A stretch of 64,000 nucleotides of DNA, taken from Alicyclobacillus suci. GTDB taxonomy: Bacteria > Bacillota > Bacilli > Alicyclobacillales > Alicyclobacillaceae. The notes beneath the pieces were generated by a model. It was not told the origin of the DNA. It made no database searches and saw only the letters and a program-made list of their open reading frames with translations. Where the stretch lies: positions 1 to 64,000 of the forward strand of contig NZ_JAFMTW010000014.1 in NCBI RefSeq assembly GCF_017329615.1, in the 5' to 3' direction. Positions 33,688 to 43,714 of this stretch are shown in pieces. The first letter of the stretch is position 1; each line of letters begins with the position of its first letter. The translations under genes were made by a program, and so were the position numbers.

Positions 33688-35310
33688 TTACGCGCCAGAA
33701 TAGCTGTCATAGTAGCTCCTGACGTGTAACTGAACCGCAAACTGGAACGCGTTCAACGGCTCAAACAGCCAGGACTTGTGTACATAAATTATTTTCGGTT
33801 GGCCGGGTACAACGTCAAACCAATTGTCCGAAAATCGATAGCCTCCCGGTAAACAAAGTTCTACGTATTTTGCAAGGTGCTTGGCCGACACCACAATTTC
33901 AAACGCCTCACCCACGTCTCGCACCTGAAGCCGCAAAGCCGGGTCACACCAATTGTAGCGATGCACAGGACAAAACTGGACAGTATCTGCCGCCACTGGC
34001 GAACCATCGCACTCAAATTGATAGGCAAACGACAATGTACGGCGACTGCCAGCACTGCTGAGTTCTTCGGAAAAATCGAGTTCTGGTAACGGCCAAGTGG
34101 ACAATCCGGCAACGTAAACGGGAACGCGCCCAGCTAGGACGACTTCACCAACATGACTCAACAACTGCCAGTCTAAAAATCCTTCCACCGGCGTCACACG
34201 GTCATTCGTGACGTATAATGTTACCCGTGTATCATTAGAACAGACACTGACAAGCACCGGTGCATAAAACCGCTGAGCGAAGTAATGCAGTGCCTGCCAT
34301 TGTCCGCTATGATCCAGGCTAGACCCTGTAATCCCCGACCAACGTTGATTTAACGGCCAATCGAATACGCCTATCGAGCCAATTCGCTGGCGACGTGCGG
34401 CTTCTACCTCGCTGCGAATCGCCTGGGCCCGCTGCAACTCTAGTAGATACATGCAAGCGGCAAGGTCTTTGGCAAACCTGAATCCGCCTTCCGGGCCGAT
34501 TCCCTGGTTAGAATACACGGGCTTTGGCCACGCGCTATCAAGCGACCATATGCCAATCGAGGGATGATGACGAATCCGTAAGACTTTATTCTGGACAGTC
34601 GTTAACCACCGACGTTTGATGTTATCTCCCCATACCGTCGCTCGTTTCGGAACCGTGAACGTCTGCCATATGATGAGACCTAGTTTATCACAACAGTCAT
34701 AAAACTCGTCTTCTGGGAATTCTTCGCCACTTGACACACGAATCATATTAAAATTTGCTTCCACACAAGCTTGGAGTAAATGCCGCATTCGCGCCGAATC
34801 ACTCCGTCCATCCGGAGTGCGTTCAGGATAATAGGTAGCACCTTTGAGAAATAGGTCAATCCCGTTGACAACACAGGCAATCGACTCGCCAAACGCCTCA
34901 GCTGTGCGTCGAATTTCGATTGTCCGCAGACCAATCGTGAAGTTGCGGCGCGCGAGGCGTTCTCGACCGCGCACAATACTTGTCTCCAATTGGTAAAGAG
35001 GCTGGTTGCCGTAGCCGGCTGGCCACCACAACGCTGGCTGGGTAACCTCGATAACCACTTGCGCAGTTCCTCCGACAACCGCCTGAGATAGCGCTTCCAT
35101 TGTGCCGTCAGGATGCGTCAAGACGACATCGACAGAGAATGGGTACATGTTTGATTGACACTTGACCACGACGTCGACCGTCAACCGCACCACTCCATCG
35201 CAGTGATGTTGCGAAATGCGCACGTCGTCTAGACCTACATCCTGTTGACAGACTGCCTCAGAACCCCATGCGTCGCAAAATCGCGTGCGATGATTCCCAA
35301 ATTGTTTCAT
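33688..35310 (-). CDS. truncated beta-mannosidase-like GH2 protein without catalytic residues
   Basis: 540 residues; intact beta-mannosidases have about 820-850. The N-terminal sugar-binding domain is missing and the protein starts near the immunoglobulin-like domain (LWWPAGYGNQPLYQLE). In the barrel, NFNMIRVSSGEEFPEDEFYDCCDKLGLIIWQTF is clear, but the acid/base region W-C-G-N-N-E is HPSIGIWSLD (residues 249-258). About 150 residues that normally include the nucleophile Glu are absent before LLELQRAQAIRSEVEAARR. There is no stop or frameshift. Either in-frame decay or a non-catalytic carbohydrate-binding protein. GAGGTG precedes the ATG by 5-6 nt. Confidence 0.75.
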   Translation of the reverse strand: MKQFGNHRTRFCDAWGSEAVCQQDVGLDDVRISQHHCDGVVRLTVDVVVKCQSNMYPFSVDVVLTHPDGTMEALSQAVVGGTAQVVIEVTQPALWWPAGYGNQPLYQLETSIVRGRERLARRNFTIGLRTIEIRRTAEAFGESIACVVNGIDLFLKGATYYPERTPDGRSDSARMRHLLQACVEANFNMIRVSSGEEFPEDEFYDCCDKLGLIIWQTFTVPKRATVWGDNIKRRWLTTVQNKVLRIRHHPSIGIWSLDSAWPKPVYSNQGIGPEGGFRFAKDLAACMYLLELQRAQAIRSEVEAARRQRIGSIGVFDWPLNQRWSGITGSSLDHSGQWQALHYFAQRFYAPVLVSVCSNDTRVTLYVTNDRVTPVEGFLDWQLLSHVGEVVLAGRVPVYVAGLSTWPLPELDFSEELSSAGSRRTLSFAYQFECDGSPVAADTVQFCPVHRYNWCDPALRLQVRDVGEAFEIVVSAKHLAKYVELCLPGGYRFSDNWFDVVPGQPKIIYVHKSWLFEPLNAFQFAVQLHVRSYYDSYSGA

Positions 35311-35425
35311 GGCCACACCTCATTCGCCAAAGTGATCCCGCGCCTGTTTTGCTTCCGAATACATACCGATAGGCTAACGATACCACAACTTCATCAAAAA
35401 GTTTTCAATAATTTTATTTGTTATT

Positions 35426-35439
35426 ACTAACAGGTTAGT
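35426..35439. promoter_or_regulatory. palindrome upstream of the GH2-like gene
   Basis: ACTAAC-AG-GTTAGT, 6-bp arms in an AT-rich stretch about 120 nt before the start. Candidate operator, perhaps for the neighbouring LacI protein; the centre lacks the usual CG. Confidence 0.35.
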
Positions 35440-35517
35440 TAGTGTAATTAGCTAAATAGCGGTGTCAATTCGGGTGGACCGACGTGCGTCAGCGACGGCG
35501 ACTAGCGCCAACCTTCA

Positions 35518-37683
35518 TCAGGTGGCGCTGTGCCGTTCGCTCACGTCCGATGGTGGAATCAATGCACAGAGATGGTCTGTATAGTGGACGTGCAGTTTAT
35601 GAAGTGCCCGCGTACAACCGACATACAGTAGCTTGGCGGACAAAGAGGACGTGTCATAGTGATGATCATCGACATCGACGAGCAACACGGCATCAAATTC
35701 AAGTCCCTTGGCTAAATAAATCGGAACAATGGAGATGCCGCCGTGATATTCGCTCTGCTTGGCGTCAATCAGGTGCGCATCCAATCCTGCTTCAAGACAA
35801 GCATTATGGTAGACATGTGCATCTTCTTCGGTGCGCGTCAGCAACGCCACTGTGGTCGCGGTCTGCCGCAACGAATTGAGTTTGTCAACGGCGTCATCGA
35901 GTCTAGTTCGCCAATCAACTTCCTCAACGATCACAGGCTCCCCACTGCGAAACACTGGCTTCGCCTCGCGAAACTGACGAAACGGGCGAATGATGGCATT
36001 GGCGAATTCAATAATTTCAAAGGTCGAACGGTAGCTGACATCCAGCTGGTAATATGCGGAGCTGCCTTCCGGAAACTGTGACAGGAACGCAGTCCAATCT
36101 GTAATGCCTTGATACGTATGAATGCTTTGCGACAGGTCACCTAGGATGGTAAATGATCCACTGGGACAATAATTGCGCAAGATGGCAATTTGGAACGGAG
36201 AAAAGTCCTGGGCCTCATCAATCACGACGTGATGGAACCTGTCTCTGGCATCGACGCCGTACAACCGCCAGTGAATGTAGAGCATCGGCGCTAGGTCTTC
36301 GATTTGCACTTCGTATCGCGCACCGCGTTTTTTCGGCGGTTGAATGCTTTCCGAACTAATACCCGGCTGCTCTGCAAGAAATGAACGATAAATCGCTAAC
36401 GGTGTAAAATCTGGCCACTGGCGCTCATACGCTCGGTAATTTGCCGTGGCCGTTCGTTTTTGCGCCTTCTTGTCAAGGTCTGGGAAGTCTTTCAGTTGCA
36501 TTTCCATCCAGCGTTTCACGCGGCCCATGACGCGGGTGCGTCGCTGATGTAGCGGATAGTTGCCGTATTCCTCGTGAAACCACGCAGCAATCTTCGTATA
36601 CGGCAGCGTGTGGCCAGGAAACGGGGTAAAATCGAGCTCAGGAACACACGTTTTTTCAAATTCTGTTAGATAATTGGCCAATGCATCCCGGAACGCAAGA
36701 CTTCCCTTCTGCTCCACATCCCGATATTGCGCGCGCCGAGCGCCCGCTTCCTTCAGCCCGAACCAGTCGCGCAAGCGGTGACTCACATCGCCTAAACCCA
36801 CCTCATAATCGAGAATGCGCAACGCCCAGTTGGCAAACGTAGTCTGCTGAATGCCGCCCACACCAAGCTCAGGCAACACTTCGGAAATATAATCCACAAA
36901 CATCGCATTCGGCGCGAAAATCGCCATTCGCTCTGCCGCCATCTTCTCCTGATGTTGATACAACAAATAGGCTAAGCGATGAAGGGCAACTGTTGTCTTG
37001 CCACTGCCCGCTACCCCTTGAATCACCACAGCCAGGTTTTTGTCCGCCCGAATGATGTCATTTTGCTCTGCTTGGATGGTCGAGACAATGTCTCGCAGTC
37101 GGCTGTCCTTATTTTCCGCCAGGCGATACAATAAGAACTCGTCCGTTGTGGCAGTCGTCTCCTGGCCATGTACGTAACTGTCGACGACGCGCAGTAACTC
37201 ACCGTCGCGAACGACGATATTGCGTTTGAGATAAACGTTTCCTTCGATGGTGCCTTCCGGAGACTCATAGGCGGCCACGTCCCCTTGTCCCGTAAACGAA
37301 TAAAACACGCTAGCCGCTGGTGCCCGCCAGTCGAGAATCATTCGCTCAGCCGTATCTGGGTCGTCCACACCGCGCTTACCGATGTACATCATCTCAACCT
37401 GGTCCGTGCCATTGGCGCAAAAATCAATACGGCCAAAGTACGGTTCGCGCTGTGCCATGCGTAGTTTGCGGAACCGCTCACGCGTTAAGTCTTCAACTGT
37501 CGCATCCGCGATTTCATCCGCGGTAAGTGCCTCATCAGCATCTTCATCTTCGTCGATTTCGAGAAGTCTTGTGCCGTCTCGGCTAAGTTGTTTGCGAATT
37601 TGTGCGAGTACGTAGTCCAAATGGTCGCGTTCTTCCTGAAGTGGATCTTTGGGGGCAGAATCGAATGAACCCGATTCCATCAT
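35518..37683 (-). CDS. helD: RNA polymerase recycling helicase HelD
   Basis: 721 residues. An acidic, coiled N-terminal arm (about 1-120) is followed by a UvrD-type helicase: Walker A IQGVAGSGKTTVALHRLAYLLY near residue 225, Walker B HHVVIDEAQDFSPFQIAIL, and the C-terminal QLDVSYRSTFEIIEFAN and GISIVPIYLAKGLEFDAVLLVDV motifs. DWRAPAASVFYSF is a HelD signature. HelD removes stalled RNA polymerase from DNA using ATP. GGAGGT lies before the first of two adjacent ATG codons. It is in the same direction as corA, 73 nt downstream. Confidence 0.92.
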   Translation of the reverse strand: MMESGSFDSAPKDPLQEERDHLDYVLAQIRKQLSRDGTRLLEIDEDEDADEALTADEIADATVEDLTRERFRKLRMAQREPYFGRIDFCANGTDQVEMMYIGKRGVDDPDTAERMILDWRAPAASVFYSFTGQGDVAAYESPEGTIEGNVYLKRNIVVRDGELLRVVDSYVHGQETTATTDEFLLYRLAENKDSRLRDIVSTIQAEQNDIIRADKNLAVVIQGVAGSGKTTVALHRLAYLLYQHQEKMAAERMAIFAPNAMFVDYISEVLPELGVGGIQQTTFANWALRILDYEVGLGDVSHRLRDWFGLKEAGARRAQYRDVEQKGSLAFRDALANYLTEFEKTCVPELDFTPFPGHTLPYTKIAAWFHEEYGNYPLHQRRTRVMGRVKRWMEMQLKDFPDLDKKAQKRTATANYRAYERQWPDFTPLAIYRSFLAEQPGISSESIQPPKKRGARYEVQIEDLAPMLYIHWRLYGVDARDRFHHVVIDEAQDFSPFQIAILRNYCPSGSFTILGDLSQSIHTYQGITDWTAFLSQFPEGSSAYYQLDVSYRSTFEIIEFANAIIRPFRQFREAKPVFRSGEPVIVEEVDWRTRLDDAVDKLNSLRQTATTVALLTRTEEDAHVYHNACLEAGLDAHLIDAKQSEYHGGISIVPIYLAKGLEFDAVLLVDVDDHHYDTSSLSAKLLYVGCTRALHKLHVHYTDHLCALIPPSDVSERHSAT

Positions 37684-37756
37684 GAAGATACCTCCAGCGT
37701 TTGAATTCGTGAATCATCATGGTATCACATCCAACGAAGGAGGTAAATTGGATTAC

Positions 37757-38734
37757 TTATATCCAATTGCGCTTTCGAAACACCCGAATCATCCATATAC
37801 ACAAGCCCACCATGATTGCGACGACGAGTACCGTACTCCACCATGACCGCTGAAAAGGTAACGGGACATTCATTCCAAAAATACCTGTAATCAACGTCAA
37901 CGTAGCCGTCAACGTCGTGATGATAGTCAACATACGAATGGCTTCGTTCGTCTTGGCCGTTCCATAAGACGAATAGGTTTCCAACGCACTACTGACGAGA
38001 TCACGAAAAATTTCAATCGAATCAGAAATGCGTTCCAGGTGGTCCGTCAAGTCCATATAATATGGCACGTTGTCCTTATGAACTTCGAACGTGTAGCGGG
38101 TACCCGTTCCCACCGTCGAGAATATTCGACGCTGTGGATCAATCACGCGACGCATAAGCACAATGGTCCGCTTCAACGACAAGAACTCTTCCGTAATCGC
38201 CAAGGCCGGATGTTCGTAGATTTCGACCTCGAGCTCGTCAATACGGGCGGAAATCCGCTCGATAATCGGAAAATACGTGTCGGTGATACCATCGACAATC
38301 GCGTACAACAGGTAATCTGGCCCCTTCGTCATATAATGCGGCGTCTTGCGCGAGACATCGGCAATCCTGCCGATGGATTCAATCGGATTCTTGTGTACCG
38401 TCACCACATAATTTTTCCCCAAAAAGACGTTCAGTTCCTCACTGTCGATTTCCGGGTCACGGTCTTCATTGTACCGAAGCGCATGAAGTTCGAAAAAGTC
38501 GTAACCGTCATAACGGTCGACCTTTGATCTCGGCGAATCATAAATACAGTCCTCAATCGCCAGTGCGTGAAACGAAAAAATCCGCCCTAACCACTGCAAA
38601 TCGCGCGGTTGCCAGTCAAACAGATCAACCCACAGAAGGTTTCGCTCATCCGCTAGGAGGGTACTGATTTGGTTCAAGTCTACGTCGTGATGCATGGTCC
38701 CGTCTGCATGTTTGTAGAAGTATGTTTTAATCAT
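37757..38734 (-). CDS. corA: CorA-family magnesium/divalent cation transporter
   Basis: 325 residues. A cytoplasmic alpha/beta domain (LLWVDLFDWQPRDLQWLGRIF, AIEDCIYDSPRSKVDRYDGYDF) leads into long helices and two C-terminal membrane segments with the selectivity motif GIFGMNVPLPF. It forms a pentameric channel for Mg2+ or related ions. GAGGAA lies about 7 nt upstream of the ATG. The last residues FRKRNWI are basic, as usual. Confidence 0.93.
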   Translation of the reverse strand: MIKTYFYKHADGTMHHDVDLNQISTLLADERNLLWVDLFDWQPRDLQWLGRIFSFHALAIEDCIYDSPRSKVDRYDGYDFFELHALRYNEDRDPEIDSEELNVFLGKNYVVTVHKNPIESIGRIADVSRKTPHYMTKGPDYLLYAIVDGITDTYFPIIERISARIDELEVEIYEHPALAITEEFLSLKRTIVLMRRVIDPQRRIFSTVGTGTRYTFEVHKDNVPYYMDLTDHLERISDSIEIFRDLVSSALETYSSYGTAKTNEAIRMLTIITTLTATLTLITGIFGMNVPLPFQRSWWSTVLVVAIMVGLCIWMIRVFRKRNWI

Positions 38735-38989
38735 GACAAATTCCTCTTTTTACCCCTGGGATGCGCTTGCTACGCGGTGTGTCACACATTACCATACCCG
38801 CACCGCCTAAACAGTACTCTCGTTACACGCAGCAAACAAAAATGACCGTCCCTGTGCCATTCAGCTTGAGCGTACCGCAAACCCGCAGCAAACGTCCAGC
38901 ACAACATTTCGCAAACCATTCACAAATAAAAGACAGCCGATTCCAAGCGGATGCTATTCGCGATGGACACCTTGTGGTCCACCGGGATA

Positions 38990-40615
38990 CTAAATTTGCA
39001 CCGCGAGCTCGCCACGGCGGTATTGTTCGCGAAGCGTTCTCTTCGCAAACTTGCCAACACTCGTCTTCGGGATTTCATCCAAAAAGACAAATGCCTCCGG
39101 AATCCAGAAGTTTGGGACGCGCCCCCGCAAAAATTGGCGCAGCGCATCACTTGGCTGTTCCAAATCTGCGCCTGTTCGCAACACGACACACGCCAGCGGC
39201 CGCTCCTGCCACAACTCATCTGGAATCCCGATGACCGCCGCCTCGACGACATCCTCATGCGCCATCAAAAGATTTTCCAAATCAACGGAGGAAATCCACT
39301 CGCCCCCGCTCTTAATCAAATCTTTGCTCCGGTCTACAATTTGCAGATAGCCCTCTTCATCCATCGTCGCAATATCGCCTGTTCGAAACCACCCATCGAC
39401 AAACGCTTGTGCTGTCTCCTCCGGGTTGCGATAATACTCGTTCGCTATCCAAGGTCCGCGCAACCAGAGTTCGCCCCGCGACACGCCGTCGTGTGGGACG
39501 GCTTGTCCGGCGGCGTCGACCAGTTTCATCTCCAATCCGGGAACAAGTAGCCCGGTCTTGGTGCGATAGCGAATTTGTTCGTCGGCAGGCAATTGCAAAA
39601 TCGTGTGTTTCGGAGCGCCCAAAAACGTCACAGGACTCGTTTCCGTCTGCCCATATCCTTGATACATCGCGACGCCGAGCTCCTCCTGGTACGCGCGCAC
39701 CAAACTCTCTGGCAATGCCTGTCCACCGCTGATGAGCATCCGCACGCGACGAAAGTCATACTTTCCAGGATACTTTCGCACATGTTCCAGCATCCCCATC
39801 CACACAGTGGGTACACCGGCGCTAAATGTTACCCCTTCACTCACCATCAAGTCAGCGATATCCGCCGGGCTCGGCCGCGCACCAGGCAAAACAATTTTCG
39901 CGCCAGACCAGAGGTCACAAAACGGACGCCCCCAGGCATTCACGTGAAACATTGGGACAATCGGCAGACTTGCATCCGAGTCGTCCAACGCGAAATACCC
40001 TGTCATAAACATCAAAGTGTGCAGGTAAAGGCCGCGATGCGAATACAACACACCTTTAGGATCCCCCGTCGTCGCCGAAGTGTAAGCGAGTATCGCCGGT
40101 GTCGATTCGGCAAAGTCAGGGTAGTCATAGACCACTGGCATCTCGGCGATAAACGCCTCATACGAGATTGCACCTGGCAATAGGTCGGAGACATCGAGCT
40201 TGTCGGTCAACACGACGTATCGCTCTACCGTCTGCAATTGGCTGGCAATAGGTGCAATTAGCGGCACGAGGTCCTCGTCCACGAACAGCATTTTGTCGTT
40301 CGCGTGATTTATCGTATAGACCAATTGATCCGCGGAAAGGCGGATATTCACTGTATGTAAAATGCGTCCAGAGCATGGTACTCCGTAATACAATTCCAGA
40401 TGTCTGTCGTGGTTCCACGCAAACGAAGCCACTCTATCTCCTGCTGTGATTCCGGCGTAATCGAGTGCATGTGCCAATTGTGCCGCGCGCCCAATCATGT
40501 CACGGTACGTGTAACGCCGCCGTCCGTTTGCCGTGCGCGTGACAATCTCCTGCTCGGGATAGACGAGATTGGCGCGATATAAAATGGACTTCAACAATAG
40601 TGGAAAATCAGTCAC
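38990..40615 (-). CDS. AMP-forming acyl-CoA ligase (medium/long-chain fatty acid)
   Basis: 541 residues with all AMP-binding motifs: YTSATTGDPKGVLYSHRGL (P-loop), PMFHVNAWGRP, YQGYGQTETSPV, ELWLRGPWIANEYYRNPEETAQAFVDGWFRTGDI, and the catalytic Lys in IPKTSVGKFAKRTLREQ. The pattern matches AlkK-type ligases that activate fatty acids to acyl-CoA. AAGGAG lies directly before TTG at 40624 but 9 nt before the GTG at 40615, so the GTG is the likely start. No beta-oxidation genes are adjacent. Confidence 0.9.
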   Translation of the reverse strand: MTDFPLLLKSILYRANLVYPEQEIVTRTANGRRRYTYRDMIGRAAQLAHALDYAGITAGDRVASFAWNHDRHLELYYGVPCSGRILHTVNIRLSADQLVYTINHANDKMLFVDEDLVPLIAPIASQLQTVERYVVLTDKLDVSDLLPGAISYEAFIAEMPVVYDYPDFAESTPAILAYTSATTGDPKGVLYSHRGLYLHTLMFMTGYFALDDSDASLPIVPMFHVNAWGRPFCDLWSGAKIVLPGARPSPADIADLMVSEGVTFSAGVPTVWMGMLEHVRKYPGKYDFRRVRMLISGGQALPESLVRAYQEELGVAMYQGYGQTETSPVTFLGAPKHTILQLPADEQIRYRTKTGLLVPGLEMKLVDAAGQAVPHDGVSRGELWLRGPWIANEYYRNPEETAQAFVDGWFRTGDIATMDEEGYLQIVDRSKDLIKSGGEWISSVDLENLLMAHEDVVEAAVIGIPDELWQERPLACVVLRTGADLEQPSDALRQFLRGRVPNFWIPEAFVFLDEIPKTSVGKFAKRTLREQYRRGELAVQI

Positions 40616-40728
40616 AACAGACAACTCCTTGCACTTGCGTTATCATTCTGACACGCCGCCGAAGCATCGTCTCCTCCTTATTATAGAAGACAGGTCACCT
40701 TGATGAAAATCATGGGATATGACAACAC

Positions 40729-40757
40729 TTGACAAGCTACTGTCGCCGTTTAATGAT
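40729..40757 (+). promoter_or_regulatory. sigma-A promoter for the phosphatidyltransferase gene
   Basis: Consensus TTGACA (40729-40734), 17 nt, AATGAT (40752-40757). Leader about 75 nt. Confidence 0.5.
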
Positions 40758-40838
40758 TAGTCCATTCAGAGATAGTGTCGCAGTCAACGCTGCGGCTGTA
40801 CACAAGGTGTACGATGAATTTAGAGGGAAGGTCTTGAA

Positions 40839-41624
40839 GTGAAGTTTACAGATACTTATTTCTTTCGTTGTGCTGACAATCCATACGTGCGCCATCCAAA
40901 GCCGTGGGATACGTACACAACGCTGCCACTGTCCGTTCCAATTTCGGAGTGGTTATGCAAAACGCGTTTGACACCAAACGCGATTTCGGTCATTTCGATG
41001 TTGTTCGCCATCGCGTCAGCCGTGGTGTTCTACTTTGCCACGCCGCTCGCACTCGTCATAGGTGCCATCTTGTTCCACATCTCGTACATTCTTGACTGTG
41101 CAGACGGATATAAGGCGCGCAAAATGAACATGGCGTCGAAAGTGGGCCATTGGATAGACCATACGTTTGACGAAATCAAAAAACCCATTCTCATGATTGG
41201 CATTTATGCGGGTCAGTACGAACACCTCGGTTCGCTGCCGCTATGGGCCTGGATTGGTGGTTTTCTCTACCTATTTAGCCGCGTTCTCGTAAAAACAGAC
41301 AGTACCGTCAAAAAGGCGCCATCCGAAGCAGACTCGGAGCCGGAGCGGAAGCTGACGCGCGCGGCCGGATCAAATATATTGTTAACCCCTCGTCAGCAGT
41401 GGCTGTTCCGCCACTTTGGCATTGTCATTTTATTTACGTCAATTGAAGCACAAGCTATCGCCTTTGTCGTCGGCCCAATCTGCCAGTTGCCGATGCTCGG
41501 CTTCTTGGTGGCAGGGTCCTTATCCATCCTGTGGGTTCTCGTCGTCGATGGCGTATTGTACTGGCGACGCCAACTTCGCGCACAAGCGCATGCCAAGAGC
41601 GAGCGAGATCTCGGCGTCCGTTGA
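40839..41624 (+). CDS. CDP-alcohol phosphatidyltransferase family protein
   Basis: 261 residues with about six membrane segments and the complete catalytic motif D-x2-D-G-x2-A-R-x8-G-x3-D-x3-D (LDCADGYKARK followed by GHWIDHTFDE). Such enzymes transfer an alcohol to CDP-diacylglycerol, or to another CDP-linked lipid, to make phospholipids. The acceptor cannot be read; the N-terminal extension before WLCKTRLTPNAIS and the KKAPSEADSEPERK loop differ from PgsA and PssA. GTG start with GAGGGAAGG upstream. Confidence 0.88.
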   Translation: MKFTDTYFFRCADNPYVRHPKPWDTYTTLPLSVPISEWLCKTRLTPNAISVISMLFAIASAVVFYFATPLALVIGAILFHISYILDCADGYKARKMNMASKVGHWIDHTFDEIKKPILMIGIYAGQYEHLGSLPLWAWIGGFLYLFSRVLVKTDSTVKKAPSEADSEPERKLTRAAGSNILLTPRQQWLFRHFGIVILFTSIEAQAIAFVVGPICQLPMLGFLVAGSLSILWVLVVDGVLYWRRQLRAQAHAKSERDLGVR

Positions 41625-41698
41625 CACGCATTTGAAATACTCAGGGCTCAAACAAGCACCAACGAGTCCCCATCAGGAATGGAAAGGATGTGACACAT

Positions 41699-42982
41699 GT
41701 GCAATTTGCTCCCTTGCAACGCGTGGTCTGCAGCTGTCTATTAATTTTTTGCTTAGTTGGCTGCACGACGCCTTTCGCGCGTTCTACTTCTACGAGTGTC
41801 ACATCCAAACCTGACCACAGTGCCGCGGAGCAATCGACGGATACAAGTGCGGCAAAAGGCGACCCGCTAACGAACGCTAGCACTAGCGACGCCACCTTCG
41901 AGGACAAACTGCACCTGCGCGACGCACATCTGCAGATGTTAGACACTTCGACGGGTTTCGCGTGGGGGTACGTTGGACATACGTTCAAACTGTACAAAAC
42001 CACCGACGGCTGTTTGACATGGCAAACGATTGCCTCCCCTGCGATACCGCCTTACGACGTCTCGTTACAAGGACCTGGCAATACGGGCTATACAAATGCC
42101 GACTTTATTGGCACAGCGAATGGCTACCTAGGGGCGCTCGCGTTCATGCGGGCGGATGGTGTTCACGTACTGACAACCACCGAAACCGACGGCAGCCACA
42201 GCAACCACGTGTGGCACACAGTAGTGATTCCTTCGCCTGGAGACGCGACGCATATCGGTCAAATTTGTTTTACGACACCCAAATACGGATGGATGTTGTT
42301 ACTCGGCGATGGAGCCAGCGGTGCAGCACCCAAATATCTGTATCGCACCACGAATGGCGGCATGACGTGGCAAGAGGTAAATTCGTCTACTGCTGCCCTT
42401 CCCCATAATGGCGTGGACGTCGATATGACGTTTTCTCAAGACGGCGTACATGGCATCCTCACCACGGTGAATCCGTTGACCCTTTCCCCTGTTATGGAAG
42501 AGACCTCCGATGGGGGGCGGCATTGGCAGACTGTCCTCGGTTCCCTGACCGGAATGCATCTAACAGACTCCATCACAGATGTAACACCATTTACCCCCAC
42601 GCTGGAAAACGGAATGGAGCACGCGGAATTTTTTGTTGAGTCACCTGATGGCAACAAACTTCTGATGATTGCCAAGGAAATGAAAGGTGGCTTAATCACA
42701 CACACGTTGTCCGTGAGCAATGTCCAAGCCCTGACTTGGAGCGAATCAGCAGCGACAGTCGTGTTGCGAAAGGACGCCCGAGATATCGTCATGCACAGTG
42801 ATGACGACGGACAGGATTGGACGACTGTCGGAAATATTCCGAACTCCTTGGCGGATAACACGACAACGGTACAAAACTTCCAAATGTTTGGCCAAGTAGG
42901 TTGGCTGTTGCTTCAGAATGATACACTTACACCAACCCTACTGAAGACCACCGACGGAGGGGCACACTGGACGACAGTGTAG
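41699..42982 (+). CDS. lipoprotein with BNR/Ycf48-like beta-propeller repeats
   Basis: 427 residues. A lipoprotein signal ends at LVGC about 20 residues in. The mature protein has repeats with the S/T-x-D-x-G-x-x-W signature: KTTDGCLTWQT, RTTNGGMTWQE, ETSDGGRHWQT, HSDDDGQDWTT and KTTDGGAHWTT. This predicts an extracytoplasmic beta-propeller; partners and function unknown. AAAGGA lies 10 nt before the GTG at 41699, which is preferred to the GTG at 41690. A paralogue lies at 52.4-53.8 kb. Confidence 0.82.
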   Translation: MQFAPLQRVVCSCLLIFCLVGCTTPFARSTSTSVTSKPDHSAAEQSTDTSAAKGDPLTNASTSDATFEDKLHLRDAHLQMLDTSTGFAWGYVGHTFKLYKTTDGCLTWQTIASPAIPPYDVSLQGPGNTGYTNADFIGTANGYLGALAFMRADGVHVLTTTETDGSHSNHVWHTVVIPSPGDATHIGQICFTTPKYGWMLLLGDGASGAAPKYLYRTTNGGMTWQEVNSSTAALPHNGVDVDMTFSQDGVHGILTTVNPLTLSPVMEETSDGGRHWQTVLGSLTGMHLTDSITDVTPFTPTLENGMEHAEFFVESPDGNKLLMIAKEMKGGLITHTLSVSNVQALTWSESAATVVLRKDARDIVMHSDDDGQDWTTVGNIPNSLADNTTTVQNFQMFGQVGWLLLQNDTLTPTLLKTTDGGAHWTTV

Positions 42983-43050
42983 CCCTGCTGTTGTGAAACA
43001 CCTATGTACGCCCCACGTACTTACTGTTGGTAAGGCGCTAAAAAGTGGGG

Positions 43051-43611
43051 TCAATCGACTATCTTGGTGTGGAAACAAAGTGCCATTTGCTCTATAAACG
43101 TATCGTGATTCGCCGTGAATGTCGCGCAACCGCGCCGGTGAACAACCGTTTGAAACCCCTCGTCGTAAGCGCCCGCCGCAGTCAAAAAATCGCAAATGTC
43201 GGTGCACACCCCTGTGATATGAACCGTGTCTACACCGCGTTCCCGAAGTTTATCCGCGAGCCCCGTCCGATGAAACGCGTTGTAACTTTGCTTTGGAATA
43301 AAGAGGACGTCTGAATCGTCCTTGGCGGACGCATACCACGCCTCGAGCTCGCCATAGAGCCGATGCCCCCACGATCCGACAACGTTATGCGGCGCCCACT
43401 CCTGAAAGTGCGAATCATTTGGTTGATGTGTGTCCATACAGATAACCACCACATTTCCATTGTCCCGCATCTGCTTTGCGACCTCCAGAATGTAGGGCAC
43501 AATGGCCTGCGCCCTTGTGCCAGCGGTCAAACTACCGTCATCTGCGACGAAGTCATTCGACATATCGATGATGAACAGCGCTTCCCTACCGACGTGTGCT
43601 TCCTTGCTCAT
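43051..43611 (-). CDS. isochorismatase-like cysteine hydrolase, nicotinamidase type
   Basis: 186 residues. The catalytic triad is visible: Asp in LFIIDMSNDFV, Lys in FIPKQSYNAFHRTGL, Cys in VHITGVCTDICDFLTAAGA. DTHQPNDSHFQEWAPHNVVGSWG matches the nicotinamidase metal-binding region. It would deamidate nicotinamide to nicotinate for NAD salvage; other amides are possible. GGGAG lies 7-8 nt before the ATG. It is divergent from trmB. Confidence 0.88.
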   Translation of the reverse strand: MSKEAHVGREALFIIDMSNDFVADDGSLTAGTRAQAIVPYILEVAKQMRDNGNVVVICMDTHQPNDSHFQEWAPHNVVGSWGHRLYGELEAWYASAKDDSDVLFIPKQSYNAFHRTGLADKLRERGVDTVHITGVCTDICDFLTAAGAYDEGFQTVVHRRGCATFTANHDTFIEQMALCFHTKIVD

Positions 43612-43714
43612 GGAAAACTCCCCTCTATTCGCCTGTCATCTGCCAAATTCCACTTTGCCTTTATCCTGATTGTAATGTACCATGCAAAAGATGAAATGCG
43701 TAAGGAGGCTCCGT

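Noticed and set aside
37735-37780. AATTGGAT/ATCCAATT inverted repeat at the corA stop
   Set aside because: The arms overlap the end of the corA coding region and no T-run follows on the minus strand, so it was not called a terminator.
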